Part shown: piece by piece, positions 32,507 through 40,857 of the stretch
Numbering within the stretch: position 1 is the first letter of the stretch
Layout: every line of letters starts with the position of its first letter
Assembly (NCBI RefSeq): GCF_033954455.1
Contig: NZ_CP121473.1
Coordinates: forward strand, 5,318,501 to 5,382,500
Origin: Thiorhodovibrio litoralis
GTDB taxonomy: Bacteria; Pseudomonadota; Gammaproteobacteria; Chromatiales; Chromatiaceae
Direction: 5' to 3'
Length of the DNA stretch: 64,000 nt
Program-made: the position numbers and the translations under genes
The notes under the pieces: model-generated
The model's database searches: none
What the model was told of the DNA's origin: nothing
The model's input: the letters and a program-made list of their open reading frames with translations, nothing else

Positions 32507-34774
32507 ATGAGGACTTCAACTGCCCCTGCTATTACGCACATTCGACGGTCCACCAACCCTTCTTCGCTCCGGCGTCCTGCAAGCCAAGAGGAACGTGATT
32601 TGCTCGCCCTTCGGTATTCGCTCGCACGCGCGTTTGAACGCGCGATTGGAGCCGAGAATGAAGAGCACATCTTCGTGACATTCGACGACAGAAAAAGCGA
32701 ATCAGAATCAAAACGACCAGAACTGGTGTCATCGCAACGCGGCACGCTCTTGACTCAGTGGGATATGCTCGACACCCTTAACCGGCAGGGAGCTGGCGTG
32801 TTTGTAATGCTTAACCGTGGCACTGGCAAGATCGCCAAGGATCGCATTGTCACAGGGATTCGCGCTGTGTTTGCGGACTTTGACCCCCCTGAAACGGCTG
32901 CGTGCCCTGCGACATTTCCCCTGAAACCAAGCCTGATCGTCACCACGAGTCCTGCGCGTCACCATGTCTATTGGCGGGCGCACGATGTCCCGGTCAGCGA
33001 ATTTCCGCTTCTGCAGTTGGCGATTTTCAATCGCTTTAACAGCGATCGGAGCGTGCATAACCCGGCGAGGCTGGCGAGACTCCCCGGCTTTTACCATCAA
33101 AAAGACCCGATGAACCCGTTCCTGGTGCACATCCAGCAGAGCAGTGATGTCGCCTACGATGTTGAGACGCTCAACCACGCCTTTCCCTCTGCCACACCGC
33201 CCTTGGCATCCGGAGCATCTGGTCATACCACATCAAGACAGGCGCATCGCTCTGACGAATGGCTCCAATCCATGCTGGCTGGCGAGGATCTGCATGACAG
33301 CGCTTTACGCCTCGTCGGTCGATTTGTCGCGCAAGGTCTTGACAACGCGACGATTCACACCCTTTTCGCGATATGGGAACCGCGACTGAGGGAAGTCCGC
33401 GATCCGCAACGCGTGGCTGAGTTGTACCAGGGTGGCGAACTCGCCCGGATGATTCGCGGCGCGCGCCAGAAAGACTTTGCCCGCGTCAGTTCCGAGGATG
33501 AGCAGGATTACGTCGCCCCACTGCCGAGTGTCGATCCTGCAATCTACCACGGGATTATCGGCGAGTACGCCCACGCAGCGACCGCCGGCCGGGAAATCAA
33601 TCCGATTGCCTCGGCGCTCGCTGCGCTCAGCTGGCTGTCTGCCCAAATTGGCCGCGATCTGTATGTTCCCATCGGTGACATGGATCACCCACTGCTGCTG
33701 TTCACCCTCCACATCGGACGGTCCTCCTTGGCGGCGAAGAATGAAGCAACCGCGCTGTTAAAAAAGGTCCATCCAAAACTTCTTGCACTGGGCCTGGGCA
33801 GCGATTATGAAACGCGGGGAGTCAGCACACCAGAAGGGCTGATTTACCGTCTGCGCGATGGTGATGGCGAAGATGACCCCGGCGTTGAGGATAAGCGCCT
33901 GTGGCTGGTGATCTCGGAGTTCGCTCAATTGCTCGGCGTCAGTCAACGCACCGGCAATCCGCTGACGGAGATGCTGCGTGATCTGTTTGACGGCCATTCG
34001 CAGGGGCCGCTAACAAAGAATGCACGCTATCAATGCACTGATCCGCATGTGTCAATTCACGCGGCAATCACCCCGGATGAGCTGCACAAGGTATTGCGCG
34101 CCGTGGATCTGTACAACGGGTTCCTCAATCGCTTCTTGCTGAGCTTTTCCGAACGGGTCTGCCTGCAGCCGTTGCCGCCCCCGACCGACCCCAAGGTTGT
34201 CGATGAAATTGCCGACCGCTTTGGTTCAGTGCTGCACTGGGCCAAAGGCGGCTATCCGACGGCAAAGCACACGCGCGCAATGACATTAACGCCCCGCGCC
34301 GAGGCGCGCTGGCGCGAGGCCTACGTCGAACTGGCCCGACCGAGCGAGGATGAGCCGCTGGCGTCGCTGTTGGCGCGCCGCGCGCCCATCGCACGGCGCG
34401 TGGCAGCGAATTACGCCGCGGCAGATCGCGCTCTGAAGGTGGATCTACCCCACCTGGAAGCTGCATTGGCTTGGGCTGAGCATCATCGCCAAACGGCTGA
34501 ATTCGTCTTTGGCGGGGATGTCAAAAACCGCGAAAGCGAAGCCCTGCAGCGCAATCGGAAAATGCAGCTGCTGGCGTTTCTCAGAGAGCAATCACCGGCG
34601 GGCGTGCTTCGCTCAGACATTACGACAAAGTGCTTTAGTAACCACATACGCAAGAACGATCTCGATAAGTTGTTAGGCCGCTTGCTGGCGGATCGGCAGA
34701 TCGAACGGCTAACTGTCCCCCATCACGGCGCCGCGAAGAAAACGCTGACCAGCTATCGGTTCATCGGTGATTGA
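32507..34774 (+). CDS. Primase-like replication protein (RepB-type primase + DUF3987-like region)
   Basis: A 755-residue protein. Residues ~85–215 match RepB-type primase motifs: VFADFDPPET with D-x-D, VTTSPARHHVYWRA, and NPARLARLPGFYHQKDP. Residues ~335–660 resemble the DUF3987 helicase-like region of mobile-element replication proteins: ASALAALSWLSAQIGRDL, HIGRSSLAAKNEATALLK, VISEFAQLLG, HAAITPDEL, NGFLNRFLLSF. A C-terminal winged-helix-like tail follows. The ATG at 32507 has GGAGGT 4–5 bases upstream. The iteron-like repeats begin 75 bases after its stop, suggesting it initiates replication there. Its own promoter should lie in 32336–32506. Confidence 0.85.
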   Translation: MRTSTAPAITHIRRSTNPSSLRRPASQEERDLLALRYSLARAFERAIGAENEEHIFVTFDDRKSESESKRPELVSSQRGTLLTQWDMLDTLNRQGAGVFVMLNRGTGKIAKDRIVTGIRAVFADFDPPETAACPATFPLKPSLIVTTSPARHHVYWRAHDVPVSEFPLLQLAIFNRFNSDRSVHNPARLARLPGFYHQKDPMNPFLVHIQQSSDVAYDVETLNHAFPSATPPLASGASGHTTSRQAHRSDEWLQSMLAGEDLHDSALRLVGRFVAQGLDNATIHTLFAIWEPRLREVRDPQRVAELYQGGELARMIRGARQKDFARVSSEDEQDYVAPLPSVDPAIYHGIIGEYAHAATAGREINPIASALAALSWLSAQIGRDLYVPIGDMDHPLLLFTLHIGRSSLAAKNEATALLKKVHPKLLALGLGSDYETRGVSTPEGLIYRLRDGDGEDDPGVEDKRLWLVISEFAQLLGVSQRTGNPLTEMLRDLFDGHSQGPLTKNARYQCTDPHVSIHAAITPDELHKVLRAVDLYNGFLNRFLLSFSERVCLQPLPPPTDPKVVDEIADRFGSVLHWAKGGYPTAKHTRAMTLTPRAEARWREAYVELARPSEDEPLASLLARRAPIARRVAANYAAADRALKVDLPHLEAALAWAEHHRQTAEFVFGGDVKNRESEALQRNRKMQLLAFLREQSPAGVLRSDITTKCFSNHIRKNDLDKLLGRLLADRQIERLTVPHHGAAKKTLTSYRFIGD

Positions 34775-34848
34775 GCGATCACGGTGATCTCCCGTGTTGG
34801 TCCACGAGGGCCAGCACGGACTTTCACCCTGATGGTCGCCAGTGGGGT

Positions 34849-35083
34849 GCGAAAGACGCGAAAGACGCGAAAGACAGCGTCACGACTGAAGCGGCACTGG
34901 CGAAAGACCGGCGAAAGACGCGCGAAACACGCCTGGGTCGGTGCCGAGACCGATCGATAATCCGCCGGCGCAACCATGCGCGCTGCCCCGGGGCCGCGGC
35001 GTCTTTCGCCCGTCTTTCGCGACGTCTTTCGCATCCAAGAACTGAGCAACCACGCCGTCTTTCGCGTCTTTCGCGTCTTTCGC
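34849..35083. repeat. Iteron-like array: 9-bp GCGAAAGAC in two opposed clusters; candidate replication origin
   Basis: Five perfect GCGAAAGAC copies on the plus strand (34849, 34858, 34867, 34900, 34911), with a degenerate sixth at 34922. Six perfect GTCTTTCGC copies follow (35001, 35012, 35024, 35057, 35066, 35075). The triplets at 34849–34875 and 35057–35083 are exact head-to-tail runs that mirror each other around a ~90-bp GC-rich centre. The array sits just downstream of a primase-like gene. Phage P4, satellites and many plasmids have repeat arrays of this kind bound by their replication protein. The span 34775–35190 holds no gene. Confidence 0.7.
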
Positions 35084-35190
35084 ACTCCGGGCAGTGCCGC
35101 GCATCATGGATGGCCAATCGTCATAATCCTCTGTTCCGATCAGCCGCATCGCGCGCATGCGCCCGCCCTCGCCCGCAATCCTTGCCGGCA

Positions 35191-36069
35191 CTAATGCAAG
35201 ACATCCTCAAGCTGCCGGGCATCGAACAGTCGCTCAGACCAACGCAGCAGAGTTTCAGCGTCGGCTGCGGCGATGCGCTGCTCGGCCTCTGGCGGCAAGG
35301 CTCCGAAACGGGTGGACAGCAAATGCTGCAGTAAACGGGCTTCACCCTCCTGCATGCCCTCCACCTTCCCCTGGGCAATAAATCGATCAGCAAACGCAGT
35401 CATGGTCTCGATCTCCTCGGCATAGCTATGTTGATAGCATTCGCGTTCATTGTCATCGAGCGCAGCGTAGATGTCGATAAAGTCCAGGTATTTGATCTGT
35501 CGCTCGGGGTCTGGTTCCAGCGTGCGCAGGCCGCGCACGGCCTGGGCGTAGACCTCAACCTTCTCCTCGGGCGCATACTGCATGTTGGGCAGGTTCAGGC
35601 GGGCGACCAGGTTGGGGCTGTCGAAGTAATCGCGCGCCTTCAGCCCGAACAACGGCCAGGCCAGATAGCTGAACTGGAGATACACGCGCGTGTCGCTGCC
35701 CAGGCTAAGTGACTCACGGAACTGTCCGGGGTGCAGGAAGATGACCACCGGCACCACGCGCTCGGTGTGGTAGAGCTCGGCGAGGTCCAGACAGTAGTGC
35801 CCGAGGCGATGGATGGAGAAGCGCCCGGGCTCGGTTTCTTCCTCGAAAACAAACAGCAGCGCCTGGCGGCGCCCGTCGGGCCATTCCAGCAGCAGCGGCA
35901 CATCGAGCTCGCGAAAGCGATCACCCAGGCGCTCCTTCAGCTGTTCCTCGCGCAGCGGCAGAATGCGCACCTCCTCGCCCAGCCGCGCCGCTTCGCTCGC
36001 GGCGGCAAACTCAATGGCCTGGCGTGGATAATCAAGGATGAGGTTTTTGAAGTTCTGGTCGTGGCTCAT
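35191..36069 (-). CDS. Rpn-family (PD-(D/E)XK nuclease / putative transposase) protein
   Basis: A 292-residue protein. MSHDQNFKNLILDYPRQAIEFAA is the typical N-terminus. LLEWPDGRRQALLFVFEEETEPGRFSIHRLGHYCLDLAELY contains the E-x-E/Q nuclease-like core, and VVPVVIFLHPG follows. The C-terminal half is helical, with FIAQGKVEGMQEGEARLLQHLL, the usual Q-G-rich tail. The start at 36069 is preferred over one at 36192. A 5'-truncated, highly similar copy lies at 40858–41697. Rpn proteins act in DNA cleavage and recombination. Confidence 0.85.
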   Translation of the reverse strand: MSHDQNFKNLILDYPRQAIEFAAASEAARLGEEVRILPLREEQLKERLGDRFRELDVPLLLEWPDGRRQALLFVFEEETEPGRFSIHRLGHYCLDLAELYHTERVVPVVIFLHPGQFRESLSLGSDTRVYLQFSYLAWPLFGLKARDYFDSPNLVARLNLPNMQYAPEEKVEVYAQAVRGLRTLEPDPERQIKYLDFIDIYAALDDNERECYQHSYAEEIETMTAFADRFIAQGKVEGMQEGEARLLQHLLSTRFGALPPEAEQRIAAADAETLLRWSERLFDARQLEDVLH

Positions 36070-36206
36070 TAGATGGTCCCTGTCAGCCGCGCGCGCCGCA
36101 TGTGTGCAACCAACGGAGTTCTGCGTCATGCAGATCCTCGGGTCGCCACCGATACAGGAGGCTTCCAACCCCCAGCATAGCAAACAGCTCAAGCGATGAT
36201 TGCGGA

Positions 36207-36623
36207 TCAGCCTTCAAAGCGCGCATTGAGCGCGCGCAGCGCATCGAGCGTGTCGGGGTCCATGGCCTCTTGCGCGTTGACCGGTTCCTTTGCCGTCGAT
36301 GGATGGGAGGTGGACTCGGCGGGCATCGATTCCTGTCGCGGTGCGCCTGCGCGCTCCGCTTCCACGCTGGAAGCCGGAGCTGCCACATCACCGCCCTGGC
36401 CCGCCAGCGCCGGCACCTGTAACCGCCGCAGCGCCACCGGTACCGTCACCGTCTGCCCGGCATAACGCGCAACATACTCGCGCAGCGCCTGTTTGATATG
36501 GGAGGAGAGTTCTCCGCTGGGAACCGCCCGGGTCCACTCATAGAGATCGGCCTCGCGCTCGGGGTGCAGGGTAATGGCAATTCGGTAGGCGCGCCGCGCC
36601 GGTTGGGGCTTCTTGGTCCCCAT
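36207..36623 (-). CDS. ParR-like DNA-binding partner of the actin-like ATPase
   Basis: A 138-residue protein. Residues ~1–60 are basic and fit a ribbon-helix-helix fold (ARRAYRIAITLHPEREADLYEW, SSHIKQALREYV). The remainder is flexible, Pro/Ala/Glu-rich, and ends DTLDALRALNARFEG, a helix that could cap the filament. It starts exactly at the stop of the ParM-like gene (TGATG). Gene order and size match parM–parR segregation operons; sequence alone would not identify it. Confidence 0.65.
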   Translation of the reverse strand: MGTKKPQPARRAYRIAITLHPEREADLYEWTRAVPSGELSSHIKQALREYVARYAGQTVTVPVALRRLQVPALAGQGGDVAAPASSVEAERAGAPRQESMPAESTSHPSTAKEPVNAQEAMDPDTLDALRALNARFEG

Positions 36624-37633
36624 CAGGCCGCCTGCGCCAGCAGCAGGCGGTTGCGCCCATGGCGGTAGTAGCCTTCGCTGACACTGTAACGCGGGCCGCT
36701 GAAGGCGGGTTCATGATGCGCGTCCTCCACGCCCCGCGCATGTGGCCATTGCGCTTTGAGCGCCGGCAGCACCAGATCGGCACCACCGCCAATCACCAGC
36801 ACCCCGTCGAGCCCCTGCACATAACTCGCCAGCAGTTGCCCGGCCAGGTCGATGACCTTCTCGGCCACCACCGCGCTGGCGGTGGCGATGTGCGCGTGCA
36901 GATCAATGCTCTGGCCGAAGTGACGCAGGCGAGCGGTGCGCAGCGCGGTCTCGGCGTCGATCAAATCCAGGTTGATCCCCTGCCCGTCGAGCTGGCGTTG
37001 CAGGTACTCCACCGCCAGGCGCACCCCGGCGCAGCCGCCGCTGGCGGCTTCGACCCAGCGGCCTTTGTGCAACAGAACAATATCGGTGGAGTAGTAGCCG
37101 ACATCGATCACCGCCCAGGACTCCTGCGTCATCGCCCGGCCAGGTTGGGGCAGGCCATGGCGGTCGAGCAGATGAGCGTAGTAGCCGCCCAGCGGTTGGG
37201 GCAGGATGAACAGGTCGGCCGCGGCGCCGAGTTGTTCGCCCGCGACCTGGCGCAAGGCGGGTTGCGCGCTTTGGTATTGCGCCACCGGCAACCCCAGCAC
37301 CCAGACATGCGGGCCAACGCCAGCAGCGGCTTCAACCAAACGCCGAGCCTGCGCCATGAGCGCAGCATGGGCGTCGCTGGCGATCCACTCGCCGGTCAGA
37401 CCATTGGCCAGCACCGCCTTACCCTGCACGGCGGCGGTCTCCCCGACAAAATAGTCGCGCCCTTTGATCGTCACCGTCTCCCGCGCCGCCAAGGCTGCTT
37501 CGCCCGGATCGCGCAGCGGCAGCGCGGTACAGGCCAGGGCGGAAAACTGCGCCCGGCGCACACCCTCGGGCGTGTCGAAGCTGAGCTTGACGGCGGAATG
37601 GCCGATATCCAGGCCGATGACACTTTGGTACAT
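36623..37633 (-). CDS. ParM/StbA-like actin-fold ATPase
   Basis: A 336-residue actin-family ATPase expected to polymerise and push DNA copies apart. Phosphate-1 motif is GLDIGHSAVKLSF at the N-terminus; phosphate-2 is AVIDVGYYSTDIVLL (~residue 172). The adenosine motif is VLVIGGGADLVLP (~285). GAGGGAG lies just upstream of the ATG at 37633; the longer reading from 37723 would include the promoter-like TACACT. Followed directly by the ParR-like gene. Confidence 0.88.
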   Translation of the reverse strand: MYQSVIGLDIGHSAVKLSFDTPEGVRRAQFSALACTALPLRDPGEAALAARETVTIKGRDYFVGETAAVQGKAVLANGLTGEWIASDAHAALMAQARRLVEAAAGVGPHVWVLGLPVAQYQSAQPALRQVAGEQLGAAADLFILPQPLGGYYAHLLDRHGLPQPGRAMTQESWAVIDVGYYSTDIVLLHKGRWVEAASGGCAGVRLAVEYLQRQLDGQGINLDLIDAETALRTARLRHFGQSIDLHAHIATASAVVAEKVIDLAGQLLASYVQGLDGVLVIGGGADLVLPALKAQWPHARGVEDAHHEPAFSGPRYSVSEGYYRHGRNRLLLAQAA

Positions 37634-37679
37634 GAGCAACTCCCTCTTCGCGGGTGGCGTTCTGGCTGATGATGGGTTT

Positions 37680-37860
37680 AGTGTAGCACACCAATAAATG
37701 CTAACAGATGCATCTCGTTGCATGCTGCATAAACCGTTTTATCACGCGTGCCATAGGGTGCCACATCACGCAGGAGGGCAGACGCGTGATCACCGGCTTC
37801 GCACAAAGAACGCTTTTGAAACAACGCAATACAGGCCGACACCTGCACACCTGCAATGCC
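37680..37860. promoter_or_regulatory. Promoter and candidate centromere region upstream of the parM-like gene
   Basis: TACACT (minus strand, 37685–37680) sits about 45 bases before the ATG as a −10-like box. Further upstream are a perfect 9-bp inverted repeat (ATCACGCGT 37741–37749 / ACGCGTGAT 37782–37790), TGCAT-rich DNA (37710–37730) and two copies of CACCTGCA near 37840. parMR operons normally have their centromere here. The region 37634–37963 holds no gene. Confidence 0.4.
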
Positions 37861-37963
37861 GGTCGGTCTGCACGGTCTAGTGTATTGTCGAGCGCCTTGT
37901 AGTTCGTGATATCCGACGGCTCTTGTAGCGCCTACCGTGGCGCCACACCACACGCCGCAGTAT

Positions 37964-38653
37964 TCATTGTGCCGCCCGATACGCTCCCAGATGCGGCAGT
38001 TTGTCGGGTTCCACCGACGGCCAGGGGGCGTCATGGCTATGGCGCACCCACACCACGCGGGCGCGGCGCAGCATCTTGGCCACCTGGGTGCGCACCCCGG
38101 AGTGCATCGGTCGGCGCAGCAGGGACTGGCGGATGAAGGCATCCAGGCGCTTGGCATCGCGCTGTTTGCCGGCGCTTTGCGCCAGCGCGGTGAGGTAATT
38201 GGCTTCCTGCTGCTCGATCTGCGGCAGCAGGCACCAGGTCCAGCGTGAGCCGCCGCCATGGACGCGCGGGCGGGTCAGGTGCATGAGCACATAGTCGCCC
38301 CACACCAGGCGCTCACGGCGGGCGTCCTGCAGGGATTCCAGATCCTTGATCATCCCGCGGCCTTGCTCACTGACCAGCATCACCCAGCGAATCTGCTCGC
38401 CGGTCTCCTTGGTGGGCAGCTCGGCGCCGATCAGGTGGGTATTGCACTGGCAGCGGCGTTTGCGCCATTGGCGAGCGGCGGGACTGATGTCGACTTCGTA
38501 GCGGGCGGACATTTTGGTCACAAACGCCGGCCATTTCTCGGCGGCGATGATGCCGCTGATCCACAGCGGATAGGCGTTGATCAGCCGCGAGATGGTGCGT
38601 TGGGCATCGATCTGGGTGGGACGGAGCATGCGCATGAATGGATCATAACCCAT
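37964..38653 (-). CDS. Hypothetical protein in the segregation-gene neighbourhood
   Basis: A 229-residue basic protein (or 221 from the Met at residue 9). Visible features: RKRRCQCNTHLIG, a Cys pair in a basic stretch; GRGMIKDLESLQDARRERLVW; and a C-terminal RRPMHSGVRTQVAKMLRRARVVWVRH that could bind nucleic acid. No transmembrane part. I do not recognise the family. Its place upstream of parM/parR suggests a plasmid- or element-borne function. Confidence 0.55.
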   Translation of the reverse strand: MGYDPFMRMLRPTQIDAQRTISRLINAYPLWISGIIAAEKWPAFVTKMSARYEVDISPAARQWRKRRCQCNTHLIGAELPTKETGEQIRWVMLVSEQGRGMIKDLESLQDARRERLVWGDYVLMHLTRPRVHGGGSRWTWCLLPQIEQQEANYLTALAQSAGKQRDAKRLDAFIRQSLLRRPMHSGVRTQVAKMLRRARVVWVRHSHDAPWPSVEPDKLPHLGAYRAAQ

Positions 38654-38862
38654 TGGTGCAAGAACATGATGCGACTGGCGTCACAGCATGCGAATAATGT
38701 TCCTTTGCGAACGCCAGTGAGCGCTGATCGGTCGCGGCGACGCGGCAGCTTGGTGCAGTTTTTTTATGTCCGGCAATACTCCTTGAGGTTGAGCCGAACG
38801 GCTCGACGACCGCCGGCGGGGGGACTCCCTGTCGCGGCACGACGTTTTGGCCGGCACGGCGG

Positions 38863-39085
38863 GGCGGCCTCCCACTGGGTTTCCTCACGGGAATCCAGCG
38901 GGAGGCCGCCAACCTCCGCCACTTCAAGCCATGGGCTGTAAGCCCCCGGGGGACGCCACCCCCAGGCTCCGGGCTGCCATCCGGAGCCGCGCGCTTTAGC
39001 GCCTCGTGCGGTTAATCCCGCTCGCGGGGTGCGAGGAGGGCGGCACCGGGTAACCCTCGCTCAGTTGAGCGAACTAAACCGGTGC
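38863..39085 (+). ncRNA. Candidate OMEGA/HEARO-like structured RNA without an IscB gene
   Basis: At least seven stems are packed into 223 bases. GGCGGCCTCCC/GGGAGGCCGCC spans 38863–38910. GGGCTGTAAGCCC follows, then GGGGGACGCCACCCCC and GGCTCC…GGAGCC (38965–38988). Then come GCGCGCTTTAGCGC, CCTCGTGCGG…TGCGAGG (39002–39036) and GCACCGG…CCGGTGC (39043–39085) with an inner CGCTCAGTTGAGCG. Order, loops and GC content resemble RNAs encoded upstream of IscB/IsrB nucleases (HEARO, now OMEGA RNA), as far as I can recall that family. No IscB/IsrB/HNH reading frame follows within about 1 kb on either strand, so it would be an orphan or the remnant of a non-autonomous element. The RNA may begin further left, near 38760. 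Confidence 0.4.
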
Positions 39086-39941
39086 TTCTACTCCATTCAG
39101 ATTGTCCTTTTGTGACGTCGGGCGACCAGGACACGGGCATGGGGAGGCAATGCCCCATGACCCTGCTCATCCTGAGAGTCGGTAATCAGTCCGACCCGGG
39201 GGAGGCGTGAAAGCGCCTCACCCGTGCCACAGACGAGGGCCGTCCAGGCTGGCAGTGATGTCAGCGTCGGTGTCACGCGGCAAGTGCCGTGGAGGCGTCG
39301 GTGTACCGTGCGGTGAGCCAGGGAGGCGAAGCCGGGCGGGCAGGCGGGAGCGTAAGCGTCTAAAAGCACCGTTTAGGTGCAATGTGGAGCCAATTCGAGC
39401 CGACTAGGGTAGTGACCTGCAATGATCCAAAGGACCCAAGACGTAAGCAAGCCGTTCGGGACATTGGGCTGCTGAAAACCCCGGGACCTGGGGTGATGGA
39501 AGCTTGGGAACGACGAGGATCTAGGCGCGATTGGAGAGATGACAGGATGAGATAACTGGGCAACTGGCTGCGGGGGCCGGGATGGTGGTGCCATCTCGGT
39601 GCGGGTTTAACGAACCCGAAAAATCCCCAACGCTGGGAGAGCGTGCCCCAAGTAGGCAAAAAACCGCCCGCCGAAAGCGGGTTGGGAGCGGGTTTGATAC
39701 CCGCGCACGGTGTGGCAGCCGTGGCCGAAAGGGGGAGAGCGCGCGTAGGCTGTGGCGACGGAAGTCGCCGGCGTTCAGGCCAGGGGGTCTGGACGTTGTG
39801 GTGTAGGGGGCGTTATTGCGGGTGGCACCGCAATGGCGTCAGTGCGCGCGGGGTGGCTCCCGCGCTGGTCTAACATTTTAATTCCGCGCTCGCCTGGCGA
39901 GCGTGACCGTGATTGGCGTCGCATTTTTGCGATGCAACTCC
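39086..39941 (+). other. Unassigned, highly structured non-coding region
   Basis: About 860 bp with no credible protein gene in six frames but rich in short hairpins, e.g. GAGGCG-TGAAAG-CGCCTC near 39200 and CCCGC…GCGGG near 39665–39680. The stretch 39490–39520 (GACCTGGGGTGATGGAAGC…) loosely recalls group II intron domain I, and GTGCGG-type 5' ends occur at 39029 and 39308. However, I find no domain V and no reverse transcriptase. On the minus strand, 39657–39682 could act as a terminator (GC stem plus TTTTTT). Confidence 0.4.
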
Positions 39942-39976
39942 AACCTCGGCATGCCTTGCATGTCGAGGTTTTTTTT
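39942..39976 (+). terminator. Intrinsic terminator closing the non-coding region
   Basis: CCTCGGCATG…CATGTCGAGG stem followed by eight T (39969–39976) on the plus strand. No protein gene precedes it on this strand for over 5 kb, so it most likely ends a non-coding transcript. The next gene starts 64 bases further on. Confidence 0.85.
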
Positions 39977-40039
39977 GTCCTGGAATGCCTCTCGGAGCTT
40001 GGGCCTTCGTCCCAGGCCATCACGCAGAGGAGAATTCTT

Positions 40040-40747
40040 ATGACTTGTACATTTGTTTCTGGTTTGACCACTCCCATCGCCGATGTGGCGGTGCAGACGC
40101 GCGCGGGCTATGCGCTGCCCTACCCCACAGCACTGATGCTGGCCGGGCGCCCGAGCTTGGAGGCGGTGTCTTTCGGCGCGGCTGAGGACCCGTATCTGGC
40201 GCTCTTTGGTGGGGCTGTGGTGGCGATGCAACCGCCATCGGGCGGCACCTGCGCCTGGTGGCCGGTGGCGGATGCCGCCGGGGCGGCATTATCCTTGGAG
40301 CGGATGAATCCGCAGGATATTGTCTGGGCCCTCGACCGAGCACGAGCCCTCGCGGTGGCGCTGAACTGCGGCGTTGGCCTGTGCGGTCTGGCCGGCGATC
40401 AAGACCCGCGCGCGTTTCTCGAGCGGCTGCAGGCCCGCGATGGTTCTGCATCGACCATGCATTGGGCCGCCGCCTATGCCGCGGCCAAGCGCAGGCTGCC
40501 GGACTTGGTCGCGCGGGTGGAGTGGTTCGAGGAGGTCGATCCGCACACCGGTGCGGTGGTGCAGCTGCCCGCTCGGCGCCTTAACGGGCGTTGGGAGGTG
40601 ACGGTTTGCGTGCAGGCCGGAAGGCTCTTGCAGCGGTCTTCGGTGGCGCTTGCGGGCGCGACAGCGACGGCGGTCGGGTGGTACCACGCCTGGTTGGATG
40701 CCCTCGGACGTGGCTGTGCGGAGCTTGCCGCACACGATCAAGGCTGA
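40040..40747 (+). CDS. Hypothetical protein between two terminators
   Basis: A 235-residue protein beginning MTCTFVSGLTTPIADVAVQT. The ATG at 40040 has AGAGGAG about 8 bases upstream; a longer frame from 39752 would run through the terminator at 39942–39976. Visible features are Ala-rich helices, WAAAYAAAKRRLPDL, and a C-terminal β-rich part (GRWEVTVCVQAGRLLQ). I do not recognise it. It is a single-gene unit, and its position just after the structured RNA region is worth noting. Confidence 0.65.
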   Translation: MTCTFVSGLTTPIADVAVQTRAGYALPYPTALMLAGRPSLEAVSFGAAEDPYLALFGGAVVAMQPPSGGTCAWWPVADAAGAALSLERMNPQDIVWALDRARALAVALNCGVGLCGLAGDQDPRAFLERLQARDGSASTMHWAAAYAAAKRRLPDLVARVEWFEEVDPHTGAVVQLPARRLNGRWEVTVCVQAGRLLQRSSVALAGATATAVGWYHAWLDALGRGCAELAAHDQG

Positions 40748-40760
40748 TGCCTTAAACCCC

Positions 40761-40792
40761 AGCCCCGAGACCTTTGGTCTTGGGGCTTTTTT
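40761..40792 (+). terminator. Intrinsic terminator after the hypothetical gene
   Basis: AGCCCCGAGACC-TTT-GGTCTTGGGGCT stem followed by TTTTTT. Confidence 0.92.
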
Positions 40793-40857
40793 CTGCCCGG
40801 GTTGGTGCGCTACCGCCGCCTGGGCATCTCACTGCGCTGATTGGCGAGGATCGCGCC

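Noticed and set aside
34849-35083. CRISPR array
   Set aside because: Repeats are only 9 bp, run in both orientations and have no regular spacers; iterons fit better.
39097-39369. 90-codon minus-strand ORF in the structured region
   Set aside because: No ribosome site or family resemblance; it overlaps the RNA-like hairpins and reads as low-complexity translation of GC-rich DNA.
39029-39860. Group II intron
   Set aside because: Some short stretches and a GTGCG-like 5' end fit, but I find no domain V hairpin, no branch-point domain VI and no reverse transcriptase ORF; kept as an unassigned structured region.
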